64,000 bases of DNA from an uncultured Pelagibacteraceae bacterium (GCA_902626725.1 CACOGI010000001.1:237977-301976); one strand, 5' to 3'. Counted from the first letter of the stretch, positions 18,672 through 28,054 are shown. The notes: generated from the sequence alone by a model not told the origin. Numbers and translations are program-made.

Positions 18672-19862
18672 TTATCTTTGTTTTTTAGTTTTGAATTTTC
18701 CGCCTTTTACTTCTTGTTCTAAGAAAGAACCTTCAGCTTCACCGACGCTAGTAAAAGTAACTCCAGTTGCACCTTCATAATCAACTTTCTTACCTTTAGC
18801 CAATAAATCTAAACCTTTTTTAAGTTCACCTGGGTAAATTTTTGTTCCAGGACCGTTAGCAACATCCATTACATTTTTTGCAATTGATGCTCTATCAGCT
18901 GAATTACCTGCCTGCATTGCTAAAACGATCAACGCTGCAGCATCATAAGACTCACCTGTATAAGGACCCGAACTATCAATACCAGCAGCTTTTGCTACAC
19001 CAGCAAAAACACCAGCACCTTTTCCAGTTGAACCAGGCATTGAACCAAAAGATTTTCTTAGATCTTTACCAAATGCATCAACTAATGATTGACCGATCAT
19101 ACCATCTGATAAAATAAATCTATCAAATGCACCTGAGTCCAAAGAAGCTTGGATAATTCCTTTACCACCTTGGTCTAGGTAACCAATAACAGCAACTGCA
19201 TCACCACCTGCTGAAGCAAGTGTTGCTACTTCAGAAGAGTAGTCTGCTTTTCCGTCTTCGTGAGCATTAACAGTTGTTACTTTAATACCATGAGCTTCAA
19301 CAGCTGCTTTATAAACATCTGCTAAACCTTTTCCATAGTCATTGTTTGTGTAAGTAATTGCAACACTTTTAACTTTTCTGTCTTTAGTAATATCAGCTAA
19401 AATCTGACCACCTCTAGCATCTGATGGTGCAGTTCTAAAAAAATATCCTTTATCATCAAGAGTTGTTAATCCTGGTGACGTAGCTGATGGTGAAATCATT
19501 ACAACACCATTTGGTACAGCAACATTTGAAGCAATTGCTCCAGTTACACCTGAACAGTCAGCTCCCATAATAGCTGCAACTCCTTGTGCAATCACTCCTT
19601 CTGCAGCTGCAGTTGCCGCTGCTGAGTCTACGCATGTTGAGTCTGCTCTAATCACTTCAATATATTTTCCACCTAATAGCGAGCCAGAGTCCGATGCTTC
19701 TTTGAAAGCAAGCTCAGCTGAAGCAGCCATAGCAGGTGTTAGAGATTCAATAGGACCAGTAAATCCTAAAATAATTCCCATTTTTATCCCATGTCCATCC
19801 GCAGATACGTTTGATGTAAAAGAAAACACAAACATAAATGCAGCAATAAATAGTTTTTTCAT
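18672..19862 (-). CDS. livK: periplasmic amino acid/amide-binding protein of a LivK-type ABC transporter
   Basis: This is the solute-binding protein for the convergent livGFHM genes. It has a Sec signal peptide (about residues 1-21, cleavage after VSADG region) and a type I periplasmic-binding fold: GIILGFTGPIESLTPAMAAS, the central ADCSGVTGAIASNVAVPNGV, then VISPSATSPGLTTLDDKGYFFRT split across the hinge. At 396 residues it is full length. It sits in its own transcript with a GAGGAAAAT ribosome-binding site and a strong terminator, consistent with higher expression than the permeases. Specificity within this family is not predictable from the sequence. Confidence 0.9.
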   Translation of the reverse strand: MKKLFIAAFMFVFSFTSNVSADGHGIKMGIILGFTGPIESLTPAMAASAELAFKEASDSGSLLGGKYIEVIRADSTCVDSAAATAAAEGVIAQGVAAIMGADCSGVTGAIASNVAVPNGVVMISPSATSPGLTTLDDKGYFFRTAPSDARGGQILADITKDRKVKSVAITYTNNDYGKGLADVYKAAVEAHGIKVTTVNAHEDGKADYSSEVATLASAGGDAVAVIGYLDQGGKGIIQASLDSGAFDRFILSDGMIGQSLVDAFGKDLRKSFGSMPGSTGKGAGVFAGVAKAAGIDSSGPYTGESYDAAALIVLAMQAGNSADRASIAKNVMDVANGPGTKIYPGELKKGLDLLAKGKKVDYEGATGVTFTSVGEAEGSFLEQEVKGGKFKTKKQR

Positions 19863-19936
19863 TATTTTCCTCTATTTGTTAACAATTTATAAAAAGCTAA
19901 TTTAATTATGATTAATTAAATTTTTCAATGGGTAAA

Positions 19937-20794
19937 TTATCTTATTTTATGAAGTAAATAGACTGAACCTATAACAATAATTCCACCCAATACGAACAAA
20001 ACAGTTGGTACTTCACCAAATATTAAAAAACTCAAAGCTATCCCGAATATAGGGAATAGAGAGTAAGAAGGGAAAATTTGTCCCACAGTATAAAATTTAT
20101 ATAAATAGAACATCAATAAATGTGCACCCAGAGAAACAACAATTGCCTGGTAAAATATTAGGATCCAAGAATTAAGACTAATAGATTTAATGGTTGAGAA
20201 AGTATTCCCCTCTATAAAAAAAGAAAGAATTAATAAAATTATAAAACCAAATAAACCAGTAAATGCATTAGTTAAACTAATGTCCAGGTCTCTTAACTGT
20301 CTAGAAAAAACTTGAGAAAAAGCAAAAGCTAATGCCATTAAACCTGCAAAGAATAATCCTAAAAAATTATCAACTAATTTTGGATCAAAAAATATTATCA
20401 ACACACCGATAAAAGCAGAAAAAATAAAAAACCACTTTTTTGGACTTATGTTTTCATTTAACATAAATGCGCTGGCAAGTATCCCAAACGGTATTGCTAG
20501 TTGAGACCCTACGATTACAGGAGAAATAATAGTCGAGTAGTATAGAGCGAGAGTCATAAATACATAAACCATAACACCCATTGAGATTGAAAAAGCTATC
20601 AATGAAGGGATATATTTCTTTTCTGGTATTTTAAATCTCCAAAAAGGAATTAATATCGCCAATACCAATCCCATTCTAAGTGATGCCATGAGAATTGGAG
20701 GAACAGAATCATTTAAAACTAATTTAGTAAAAGGAAATGCACTTCCATGAGCCATCGCAATAAAAAGTAAGACTAAAATATGTTTTAAGGGCAA
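19937..20794 (-). CDS. DMT-superfamily (EamA) membrane transporter, last gene of the LLM operon
   Basis: The 285-residue protein has ten predicted membrane helices in two EamA repeats; the first contains MAHGSAFPFTKLVLNDSVPP and the second starts near AFSQVFSRQLRDLD. It begins 3 bp after the aldehyde dehydrogenase, so it is expressed with the LLM monooxygenase operon. It may export a product or import the operon's substrate; the family gives no direction of transport by sequence alone. Confidence 0.82.
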   Translation of the reverse strand: MPLKHILVLLFIAMAHGSAFPFTKLVLNDSVPPILMASLRMGLVLAILIPFWRFKIPEKKYIPSLIAFSISMGVMVYVFMTLALYYSTIISPVIVGSQLAIPFGILASAFMLNENISPKKWFFIFSAFIGVLIIFFDPKLVDNFLGLFFAGLMALAFAFSQVFSRQLRDLDISLTNAFTGLFGFIILLILSFFIEGNTFSTIKSISLNSWILIFYQAIVVSLGAHLLMFYLYKFYTVGQIFPSYSLFPIFGIALSFLIFGEVPTVLFVLGGIIVIGSVYLLHKIR

Positions 20795-20797
20795 GTT

Positions 20798-22279
20798 CTA
20801 ACCCATTGTAAATGGATCAGTCATCGGTTTGTCTGATGAATTATACCATGTGGTTTTTATTCTTGTATATTCTTTTATAGACTCAATTCCTGCCTCTTTA
20901 CCATAACCACTATCTTTAATGCCACCGAAAGGAGCCATTGGAGAGATTAATCGGTAAGTATTTATGAAAACTATGCCAGCACGTATTGCTTTAGATACTC
21001 TTAAGCCACGTGCAAAGTTAGAGGTATAAACTCCAGAAGAAAGTCCATATTTATTATCATTCATTTTATTTATTACCTCATCTTCTTTATCAAATTTCAT
21101 AACTGATAATATTGGACCAAATAATTCATTTTCTGCAGCAGGAAGGTTATGATTTTTACATTCTATAATTGTTGCTGGAAAATAGTAACCCTTATTTGAA
21201 ACAGAAGATCTTTTTCCACCACATCTAATCTTTCCACCTTGTTGAATTGTTGCTTTAATATTTTTTTCTATTTTTTCTAATTGTTTAAAACTATTTAAAG
21301 GACCCATTTGAGTATCTTTTTCCATTGGGCCACCTAATTTTATTTTTTCAGCTTTAGAAATTAATTTTTTTAAAAATTGGTCATAAATATTAGATTGTAA
21401 ATAAAGTCTAGAACCTGCAATACAACTTTGACCACTTGCTCCAAAAATTCCTGCAGTTATACCATTTAAAGCATTTTCTTGATCAGCATCATCAAATACC
21501 ACAACTGGACTTTTGCCACCAAGTTCCAAGCTTACTTGAGATAAATTTTCTGCAGAGTTTTTGACAATATGTTTTGCAGTTTCTGGCCCACCAGTGAATG
21601 CTATTCTTTCTACAAGGTTGTGCGTAGTCAAAGCTTTTCCACAAGGCTCACCTAAACCAGTAATTATATTAATAACTCCATTTGGTAATCCAGCTTTATC
21701 TATTAATTTTGCAAACTCTAAAAGAGTTACGGGTGCAAGTTCAGATGCTTTAATTACAACTGTATTCCCCATAGCAAGAGCTGGAGCAAGTTTGACAGCT
21801 GTTAAAAGCATTTGAGAATTCCAAGGAATAATAGCAGCCACAACGCCTATAGGAATTCTTGTTGTTGTAACTTGCATATCTGGTTTATCTATCGGAACAA
21901 CAGTTCCTTCCACTTTGTCAGCCAAACCTGCGAAGTAATCATAATACTCTGCTATATAATTTGCCTGAGTTTTCGTTTCTCTATAAAGTTTACCAGTATC
22001 AATAGTTTCTATTTTACCAAGATGTTCTGCATTAGCTCTTAGTTGATCAGCAATTAATCTCAAATATTTTGCTCTCTCTCTTGGATGAAGCGTAGACCAA
22101 TTATTATCAAAAGCTCTTTGAGCTGATTGAACAGCTTTATCTACATCCTTTTCATTTGCCTCAGGAACAGTTGCCCAAACTTCATTATTTTCAGGATTTA
22201 ATGTTTCAATTTTCTTTCCAGAGGATGAGTCTATCCATTCACCATTGATGTACATTTTAAAATTTTGAATTTTTGACAT
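20798..22279 (-). CDS. NAD(P)-dependent aldehyde dehydrogenase
   Basis: This ALDH-superfamily enzyme (493 residues) oxidises an aldehyde to its acid. Seen: the cofactor-binding IIPWNSQMLLTAVKLAPALA with KASELAP, the general-base Glu in SLELGGKSPVVVF (about residue 253) and the catalytic Cys in GASGQSCIAGSRL (about 287). It lies 1 bp downstream of the alpha/beta hydrolase and 3 bp upstream of the transporter, in an operon headed by a flavin monooxygenase. A semialdehyde released by ring or C-N cleavage is a likely substrate, by context only. Confidence 0.9.
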   Translation of the reverse strand: MSKIQNFKMYINGEWIDSSSGKKIETLNPENNEVWATVPEANEKDVDKAVQSAQRAFDNNWSTLHPRERAKYLRLIADQLRANAEHLGKIETIDTGKLYRETKTQANYIAEYYDYFAGLADKVEGTVVPIDKPDMQVTTTRIPIGVVAAIIPWNSQMLLTAVKLAPALAMGNTVVIKASELAPVTLLEFAKLIDKAGLPNGVINIITGLGEPCGKALTTHNLVERIAFTGGPETAKHIVKNSAENLSQVSLELGGKSPVVVFDDADQENALNGITAGIFGASGQSCIAGSRLYLQSNIYDQFLKKLISKAEKIKLGGPMEKDTQMGPLNSFKQLEKIEKNIKATIQQGGKIRCGGKRSSVSNKGYYFPATIIECKNHNLPAAENELFGPILSVMKFDKEDEVINKMNDNKYGLSSGVYTSNFARGLRVSKAIRAGIVFINTYRLISPMAPFGGIKDSGYGKEAGIESIKEYTRIKTTWYNSSDKPMTDPFTMG

Positions 22280-23062
22280 TTAATTATTAATAAAATTTTT
22301 AATTTTCATATTAACATCATCTGCACATTCTATACTACATAGATGTTTTCCATTTTTAATTTCAATATAAGTAGAATTAACAAGGTCTTTTACTAATTCT
22401 TTAGACATTGCTGGAGTAGAACCAACATCATCTGAACCAGTTATTACCAAAGTTTTTCTGTCTATCTTTCTTATAGCTTCAAAATCATCATAATGATTAG
22501 CAAATAATTCATAAGCTTTGAGAAAATTTTTATGATCCTTTGGTTCTTTGTTTAGTATTTTCATAAACAAATCATAAGTTTTTGGGTTACTCTCAAGATA
22601 TTTATCACTAAACCATCTTTTTAAGGCTTGTTTTGATATTGGTTTATTTAATTTTGCCTGATTATATCTATCTAATACAAGTGACCTTTCTTCATCTGAT
22701 CTTTTATAAGTTGTTCCAATTAATATAAGTTTTTCAACTTTTTTTTGAAAATGAGATGAAAAATCTAATGCAATCAAAGAGCCTAAAGAAAAACCAATAA
22801 GATTTATTTTCTCAACACCCAAATGATCTAAAATTTCTAAAAGCTGATTAGAAAAATCCTGTAGACTAAGTTTGTCTTTATCACACGGTGTTTTTCCGTG
22901 TCCTAATAAATCATAAGTTAGAGTTGAATATTCATTGAAGTAATTGATTTGATAATCCCACATTTGATGATCAAGACCTACTCCATGGATAAATACAATA
23001 GGTACAGAATTTTTTTTATTAAAAGAGTAATAATTTTGATTTGGATCAAAATTTTGGGACAT
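22280..23062 (-). CDS. alpha/beta-fold hydrolase (enol-lactonase/RutD-like)
   Basis: The 260-residue protein carries the full alpha/beta-hydrolase set: oxyanion strand FIHGVGLDHQMWDYQ, nucleophile elbow GFSLGS (Ser at about 93), acid in TGSDDVGS and catalytic His in GKHLCSIE. It resembles PcaD/RutD-type enzymes that act on small polar esters, lactones or amides. Within the operon it sits between the DUF1185 protein and the aldehyde dehydrogenase. Hydrolysis of an intermediate made by the flavin monooxygenase is the natural guess. Confidence 0.85.
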   Translation of the reverse strand: MSQNFDPNQNYYSFNKKNSVPIVFIHGVGLDHQMWDYQINYFNEYSTLTYDLLGHGKTPCDKDKLSLQDFSNQLLEILDHLGVEKINLIGFSLGSLIALDFSSHFQKKVEKLILIGTTYKRSDEERSLVLDRYNQAKLNKPISKQALKRWFSDKYLESNPKTYDLFMKILNKEPKDHKNFLKAYELFANHYDDFEAIRKIDRKTLVITGSDDVGSTPAMSKELVKDLVNSTYIEIKNGKHLCSIECADDVNMKIKNFINN

Positions 23063-23066
23063 TAGA

Positions 23067-23654
23067 TTATTTGGGATCTAATCCCATTTCTTTCATATCT
23101 TGATAACGATCTCCAGTTCTAGCGTGAGCTCTTCCACTTGAAGCACCACCAATTGCAATTACAATTTCATCATTAAATGGTGCATCATGAATAGTAAATT
23201 CATGAGTCAAATAATACGGTCTTAAACCAGAGTCTGTTTTATGCATCATAGGAATAGATATTTTAGACCCTGCAGGTCCTCTTGTATTTGTAAAACTTAA
23301 ATACGAAGTACCACCAACAGCATCTCTAAATTTATTTCCAAATCTTAAAGTATGAATAAAAGCTGATGCATGTTCTATTTCACCATTCAATCCTACAGTG
23401 CCAGCTTTTCCATAAGCTAAAATTTTTTCAGGTGATCCAATTTCTTTAATTAATTCTGGTACTAATATATCACCAAGTTTTGGAGCTAAATCTAAAATGA
23501 TTGGTTTTAAATCTTCAACAAATCCTTGTTCAGCCCAAGGGTTTTTAAAAACAGCTGCAACCGAAACCATCAAAACTGGTTCTTTAGCATCTTTTCCACC
23601 TTCAACAAAAGTTTTATCTACAAATTTTGTAAACTTCCTTAATTCAAGTTTCAC
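23067..23654 (-). CDS. DUF1185 (AA_synth, PF06684) family protein
   Basis: This protein (195 residues) belongs to the family named 'amino acid synthesis', whose function is not firmly established. Recognisable features are the N-terminal RKFTKFVDKTFVEGGK, VAAVFKNPWAEQGFVEDLKP, the Gly-rich LAYGKAGTVGLNGEIEHASA and HDAPFNDEIVIAIGGASSGR. It overlaps the flavin monooxygenase gene by one base. Its tight coupling suggests it works on that enzyme's substrate or product. Confidence 0.82.
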   Translation of the reverse strand: MKLELRKFTKFVDKTFVEGGKDAKEPVLMVSVAAVFKNPWAEQGFVEDLKPIILDLAPKLGDILVPELIKEIGSPEKILAYGKAGTVGLNGEIEHASAFIHTLRFGNKFRDAVGGTSYLSFTNTRGPAGSKISIPMMHKTDSGLRPYYLTHEFTIHDAPFNDEIVIAIGGASSGRAHARTGDRYQDMKEMGLDPK

Positions 23655-24820
23655 TAACTGGCTTTCTCTATATTGTCGTTATCAAAATTAATTTTAGGTA
23701 TTACTTCATCATTAAATAGTTTTATACTTCTCATACAAGCTTTGTGATCAATTCCAGGAAAGTTTGACCAAACTTGTAAGTTTTGTAAGTTTAATTCTGA
23801 TTTCAATTCATTAATTTTATTGACTACATATTCAGGGGTACCAAATAATAAATTTCTTTTATGTAAGAAATCATAGTTTAGAAGATCTAATTTATGCTTT
23901 GTCTCTGGCAATTCTTCACCTGGGTCCATATGATTTCCCAAACCTCTCCAATGACAAACCCATCTCATATAATTTATAATGTGTTCCCCAGCTAATTTTT
24001 CTGCTTCCTCCATTGTTTCTGCAACAAACATATCCCTAACTAAAGAAATTCCTTCTCCTAATGCAACATCTCTATTTTCAGCTTTAGATTTTGCATCTCT
24101 ATATATCTCAAATCTTTTCTTCAAAGCTTTAACAGTAGGTATCCACATTATAGTGTTAAGACCGTTTTGTGCTGCCCATTCTATTGACCTTGCACCGTCT
24201 ACCACCTGCCAAATTGGAGGATGAGGCGCTTGTTTTGGTTTTGGAACAATACTTATTTTTTTAATTTCATTTGTTTTTGTATCTAAAAATTTTTCGCTTG
24301 GTGGGCTCATATCATGCTGCCATACAAAATTTGGTGACGGATAAGTATAAAATTCTCCCTTATGACTAAAAAATTCTTCCGTCCAAGCTTTTTTCATTAT
24401 AGTTAAAGTTTCTTCAAATAATCTAAAGTTTTTAGCCTGATCTTTAAGATCAGCCTCTTTATTCATATTTATTGCTTCTCTTCCATAAATACCTCTACCA
24501 ATTCCAACTTCAACTCTTCCATTGGATAATTGATCTAATAAGGCAATGTCTTCAGCTAATCTTATAGGGTTATGGAAAGTAATAACATTACAAGCTTGTC
24601 CTATTCTAATTTGTTTAGTTCTCGCAGCTGCATCAACACCCATCATTAAAGGATTTGTACAGGATTCCATTCCTTCATGATTAAAGTGATGCTCTGTATA
24701 CCAAATAGAGTTCCAATTATTTTCATCACAATAAGTAGTGATCTCCTTAGTTTCATCTAATAATTGTTTATACGGTTTATGATCCCAGTTTGTGGTATTG
24801 CAAAAGTAACCGAATTTCAT
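23654..24820 (-). CDS. LLM-class (luciferase-like) flavin-dependent monooxygenase
   Basis: Bacterial-luciferase-like TIM-barrel monooxygenase (388 residues) that would use reduced FMN and O2. Visible are FGYFCNTTNWDHKP, the NSIWYTEHHFNHEG motif, ARTKQIRIGQACNVITFHNP, and LLDQLSNGRVEVGIGRGIYG, which is diagnostic of the family. It is the first gene of the operon, with an excellent AAGGAGG site 6 bp before the ATG. No flavin reductase is nearby, so reduced flavin must come from elsewhere. Substrate unknown. Confidence 0.88.
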   Translation of the reverse strand: MKFGYFCNTTNWDHKPYKQLLDETKEITTYCDENNWNSIWYTEHHFNHEGMESCTNPLMMGVDAAARTKQIRIGQACNVITFHNPIRLAEDIALLDQLSNGRVEVGIGRGIYGREAINMNKEADLKDQAKNFRLFEETLTIMKKAWTEEFFSHKGEFYTYPSPNFVWQHDMSPPSEKFLDTKTNEIKKISIVPKPKQAPHPPIWQVVDGARSIEWAAQNGLNTIMWIPTVKALKKRFEIYRDAKSKAENRDVALGEGISLVRDMFVAETMEEAEKLAGEHIINYMRWVCHWRGLGNHMDPGEELPETKHKLDLLNYDFLHKRNLLFGTPEYVVNKINELKSELNLQNLQVWSNFPGIDHKACMRSIKLFNDEVIPKINFDNDNIEKAS

Positions 24821-24960
24821 TCTAACCTCCTTAAATAATTAAATCTAAGACGATTGATCCCACTTTCGTATTTTGTAAATATCGACGAGTTATGTATCGC
24901 TCAAACAAGACTGTAATTTAACTAGACTATTTAATCAATATATATTTAATCAAGCTTTAA
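24821..24960. promoter_or_regulatory. divergent intergenic region between the LLM operon and the EutA-like gene
   Basis: The 140-bp gap is the only place from which both the leftward LLM operon and the rightward EutA-DoeA genes can be transcribed. It contains a repeated TATCG (24874-24878 and 24889-24893, approximately) within a less AT-rich core, and no open frame. No regulator gene is adjacent. Shared control of the two units is plausible but not shown. Confidence 0.5.
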
Positions 24961-25704
24961 ATGAAATTAACTAAGATTGAACCAAAATATCTAAAAAAGC
25001 ATAATCCAAGAGTAGGATTAATTACATTGGCTAGTGATTTTAGAATCGAAAAAGACTTTAATAATGTAATTTATGGTAAGGACATAGATTTATATTGCAA
25101 TAGAATCAAATGTTACAATCCTTTAACAAATGAAACATTAAAAAAAATGGCAGATGATATTCCAAAAGTTACGGAGGATATTTTGCCAGATCAAAATTTA
25201 GACTGCGTTGCTTATGGATGTACTTCAGGAACAATTGCTGCAGGTTATCAATCAATTTTTGAAAAAATAAATTCGGTAAAACCAAATACCAAAGTCACAA
25301 CACCGATAACATCAGCAATTAATGCTCTTAAAAGATTGAAGATAAAAAAATTATCAATTTTTACCCCCTATACTGATGAAATAAATCAATCTGTAATTAA
25401 TTATTTTAAAAAAGAAAATATAGAAATTAATGAACTTTCTTATTTTGATATTGCCTCAGATCTAGATATTGGAAAAGTTGATCCACAATATATTTTTGAA
25501 ACACTTACAAAAATAGATTTATCAAAGAGCGAAGCTTTGTTTGTTTCTTGTACTGCATTACCAGTACTTTCAGTAATTAATGAATTAGAAAAAAAAATAA
25601 ATAAAGTTGTCCTATCAAGTAACCAAACTTTAATTTGGGATACTCTTAGGGAAATAAATTATAATAATAAAGTTGAAGGTTTTGGTGAATTATTTAATAA
25701 TTAA
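24961..25704 (+). CDS. eutA: EutA-like protein of the Asp/Glu racemase / maleate isomerase superfamily
   Basis: The 247-residue protein has the two cysteine motifs of the superfamily, YGCTSGTIAAG (Cys about 88) and VSCTALPVL (Cys about 200). Overall pattern (GLITLASDFRIEKDF near the start, TPITSAINALKRL, SIFTPYTDEINQ) resembles EutA of rhizobial ectoine-utilisation clusters, as I recall it. The next gene is an EutD/DoeA-like peptidase, which strengthens that reading, since eutA and eutD occur together in those clusters. Maleate isomerase (NicE) and arylmalonate decarboxylase are the alternatives. Confidence 0.72.
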   Translation: MKLTKIEPKYLKKHNPRVGLITLASDFRIEKDFNNVIYGKDIDLYCNRIKCYNPLTNETLKKMADDIPKVTEDILPDQNLDCVAYGCTSGTIAAGYQSIFEKINSVKPNTKVTTPITSAINALKRLKIKKLSIFTPYTDEINQSVINYFKKENIEINELSYFDIASDLDIGKVDPQYIFETLTKIDLSKSEALFVSCTALPVLSVINELEKKINKVVLSSNQTLIWDTLREINYNNKVEGFGELFNN

Positions 25705-25707
25705 TTT

Positions 25708-26877
25708 ATGAATTTTACTAACGAAGAATACAAATCTAGATTAAAAAAAGTTCAGGCTTTAATGCAAGAAAAAGGTATTGAGCTTTTAATTTCACAAGAC
25801 CCATCTAATATGAATTATCTAACTGGTTATGATGCTTGGTCATTTTATTATGCCCAATGTGTAATAGTACATGTTAATGCTGATGAGCCTATTTGTTTTG
25901 TTAGAAATCAAGATGCTGGTGGAGCGTATATTAAAACTTATCTAAAGGATGAAAATATAATTAAGTACCATGAGAAATATATTCATACTTGGCCACTACA
26001 TCCTTATGATGCTCTTGTAGATCTTATTAAAGAGAGAAAGTGGGATAAACTTTCTATAGGACTAGAAATGGATAGCCACTATTTCACAGCTTATTGTTAT
26101 GAAAAAATCAAACAAGGTTTACCTAATGCTAAAGTTTTAGATTGTGAAAGATTAGTTAATTGGGTGAGAGTAGTAAAATCAGATGCTGAAATAAAGTTTA
26201 TGAAAGCAGCAGCTCAAATTACTGAATTAGGAATGAAAAAAGCTTTTGAAGCTATTAGCCCTGGAGTAAGACAATGCGATGCTGTTTCAGAAATATGGTC
26301 TACTTTAATTAAAGGAACACCAGAATTTGGTGGAGATTACGCTTCAATAGTACCAATGCTGCCTACTGGAAAAGGAACTTCAGCATCACATCTAACTTGG
26401 TCTGAGGATAAATTTATAGAGGGTGAAGCCACAATTATTGAGATATCTGGAGTAAATAAAAAATATCATTGTCCTATGGCTAGAACAGTTTTACTTGGAA
26501 AACCAGATCAAAAGAAAATTGATACCATGAAAAAAACGAACGAAGCACTACAAGCCGGTATTGATAAAGTAAAATCAGGAAATACAGCGGATGATGTTGC
26601 CCAAGCATTTTGGAAAGTATTAGATAAATATGGAATTGAAAAAACTTCAAGAACTGGATATTCGATTGGAATTGGTTATCCACCAGATTGGGGAGAGCAT
26701 ACTTTGAATATCTCAAAGGGTGATATGACGGTATTACAACCTAACGTTACTTTTCATATGATCGCTGTAATGCAATTTGGAAATTGGGGAGTTGAGGCAT
26801 CAGAGGCGATTAGAGTTACAGATAAAGGATCTGAATTATTTTGCAATTTTTCTAAAGAACTTCATATTAAAAGCTAA
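25708..26877 (+). CDS. doeA: M24-family hydrolase, ectoine hydrolase (DoeA/EutD)-like
   Basis: This creatinase/aminopeptidase-P fold protein (389 residues) has an N-terminal creatinase domain and a C-terminal pita-bread domain. Motifs LISQDPSNMNYLTGYDAWSF, FVRNQDAGGAYIKTY, HLTWSEDKFIEGEATIIEIS and RTGYSIGIGYPPDWGEHTL match DoeA/EutD, which open the ectoine ring. Position 3 bp after the EutA-like gene and upstream of an ABC importer fits a compatible-solute catabolic locus. A different Xaa-Pro or cyclic amidine substrate cannot be excluded. EutB, EutC and EutE partners are not adjacent. Confidence 0.75.
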   Translation: MNFTNEEYKSRLKKVQALMQEKGIELLISQDPSNMNYLTGYDAWSFYYAQCVIVHVNADEPICFVRNQDAGGAYIKTYLKDENIIKYHEKYIHTWPLHPYDALVDLIKERKWDKLSIGLEMDSHYFTAYCYEKIKQGLPNAKVLDCERLVNWVRVVKSDAEIKFMKAAAQITELGMKKAFEAISPGVRQCDAVSEIWSTLIKGTPEFGGDYASIVPMLPTGKGTSASHLTWSEDKFIEGEATIIEISGVNKKYHCPMARTVLLGKPDQKKIDTMKKTNEALQAGIDKVKSGNTADDVAQAFWKVLDKYGIEKTSRTGYSIGIGYPPDWGEHTLNISKGDMTVLQPNVTFHMIAVMQFGNWGVEASEAIRVTDKGSELFCNFSKELHIKS

Positions 26878-26929
26878 TTTTTAATGGTTGATATTTATAC
26901 ATACAAATGTTTTAAAGATATTTAAAATT

Positions 26930-28015
26930 ATGGCCTTAAAAAAAGACTTCGTAAAATTCGATAAAGTTGACAAAAGCTATGACGGTAAAGTTTTAGTTGT
27001 CAAAGATCTTCAATTGGATATTGAAGAAGGTGAATTTGTAACGATGTTGGGACCATCAGGTTCTGGTAAAACAACATGTTTAATGATGTTAGCTGGTTTT
27101 GAAACACCAACTAATGGTGAAATATATTTAGATGGAAAAGCCATCTCAAGTATTCCTCCTCATAAAAGAGGTATCGGAATGGTATTTCAAAACTATGCAT
27201 TATTTCCACATATGACTGTTTATGAAAACTTAGCTTTCCCTTTAAGAGTAAGAAAAATTCCAAAAGATGAGGCTGATAAGAAAATTGATAAAGCATTATC
27301 AATGGTATCGTTACAAGGTTTTGCATCAAGAATGCCAGGACAATTATCTGGAGGACAGCAACAAAGGGTTGCGGTTGCAAGATCATTAGTGTTTGATCCA
27401 CAATTAGTTTTAATGGATGAGCCCTTAGGAGCGTTGGATAAGAATTTAAGAGAAAGCATGCAATATGAAATTAAACACATTCATGAAAGTATTGGGGTAA
27501 CAGTTGTTTATGTTACTCACGATCAAAGTGAAGCATTAACAATGTCAAATCGTATCGCAGTATTTAATGATGGAAAAGTGCAACAACTTTCAAGTCCAGA
27601 TGAATTATATGAAAAACCAGTTAATTCTTTTGTGGCAGAGTTTATAGGTGAGAACAACACATTTAATGGTGAAGTCTCTGATATTTCAGGCGGAAAATGT
27701 AAAGTCAAATTATCTAATGCTGAAATAATTGCAAATCCAATATCTGTTAAGTCTAAGGGAGAGAGAACTAAAGTTTCATTGCGACCAGAAAGGGCTTTGA
27801 TCAATCCTAAAGATAAGATGGACAACATTCATAATGGCAAAATTGAAGAAGTTATCTATCATGGAGATCATACTAGAGTTAGAATAAATCTTTTAGGCAA
27901 CCCTGAGTTTATTTTAAAAGTGCCAAACAGTTCCGCTAATCTTGACATCAAACTTGGCAACGAAATAAAGATTGGTTGGAATAGCGAAGATGCACGGGCG
28001 CTAGACCCAAAATAA
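26930..28015 (+). CDS. potA: Pot-type ABC transporter ATP-binding protein
   Basis: ATPase of a polyamine/opine-type importer. A TTG at 26888 would add 14 residues, but ATG 26930 gives the standard N-terminus (361 residues). Seen: Walker A GPSGSGKTT (41-49), Q-loop GMVFQNYALFPHMT, signature LSGGQQQRVA (139-148), Walker B LVLMDEPLGALD and switch His VTHDQSEAL, followed by a C-terminal TOBE domain (about 275-355). It lies 52 bp after the DoeA-like gene; the binding protein and permeases follow. Confidence 0.9.
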   Translation: MALKKDFVKFDKVDKSYDGKVLVVKDLQLDIEEGEFVTMLGPSGSGKTTCLMMLAGFETPTNGEIYLDGKAISSIPPHKRGIGMVFQNYALFPHMTVYENLAFPLRVRKIPKDEADKKIDKALSMVSLQGFASRMPGQLSGGQQQRVAVARSLVFDPQLVLMDEPLGALDKNLRESMQYEIKHIHESIGVTVVYVTHDQSEALTMSNRIAVFNDGKVQQLSSPDELYEKPVNSFVAEFIGENNTFNGEVSDISGGKCKVKLSNAEIIANPISVKSKGERTKVSLRPERALINPKDKMDNIHNGKIEEVIYHGDHTRVRINLLGNPEFILKVPNSSANLDIKLGNEIKIGWNSEDARALDPK

Positions 28016-28019
28016 ACCT

Positions 28020-28038
28020 TATAGAATTACTATAGAAT
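28020..28038 (+). repeat. 11-bp-spaced direct repeat upstream of the binding-protein promoter
   Basis: TATAGAAT occurs at 28020-28027 and again at 28031-28038, exactly 11 bp apart, which is about one helical turn. The repeat lies 17 bp upstream of the putative -35 box. Such spacing is common for activator-binding sites, but the motif is AT-rich and could be chance. Confidence 0.35.
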
Positions 28039-28054
28039 AAGTAAAAAAGGCCTG

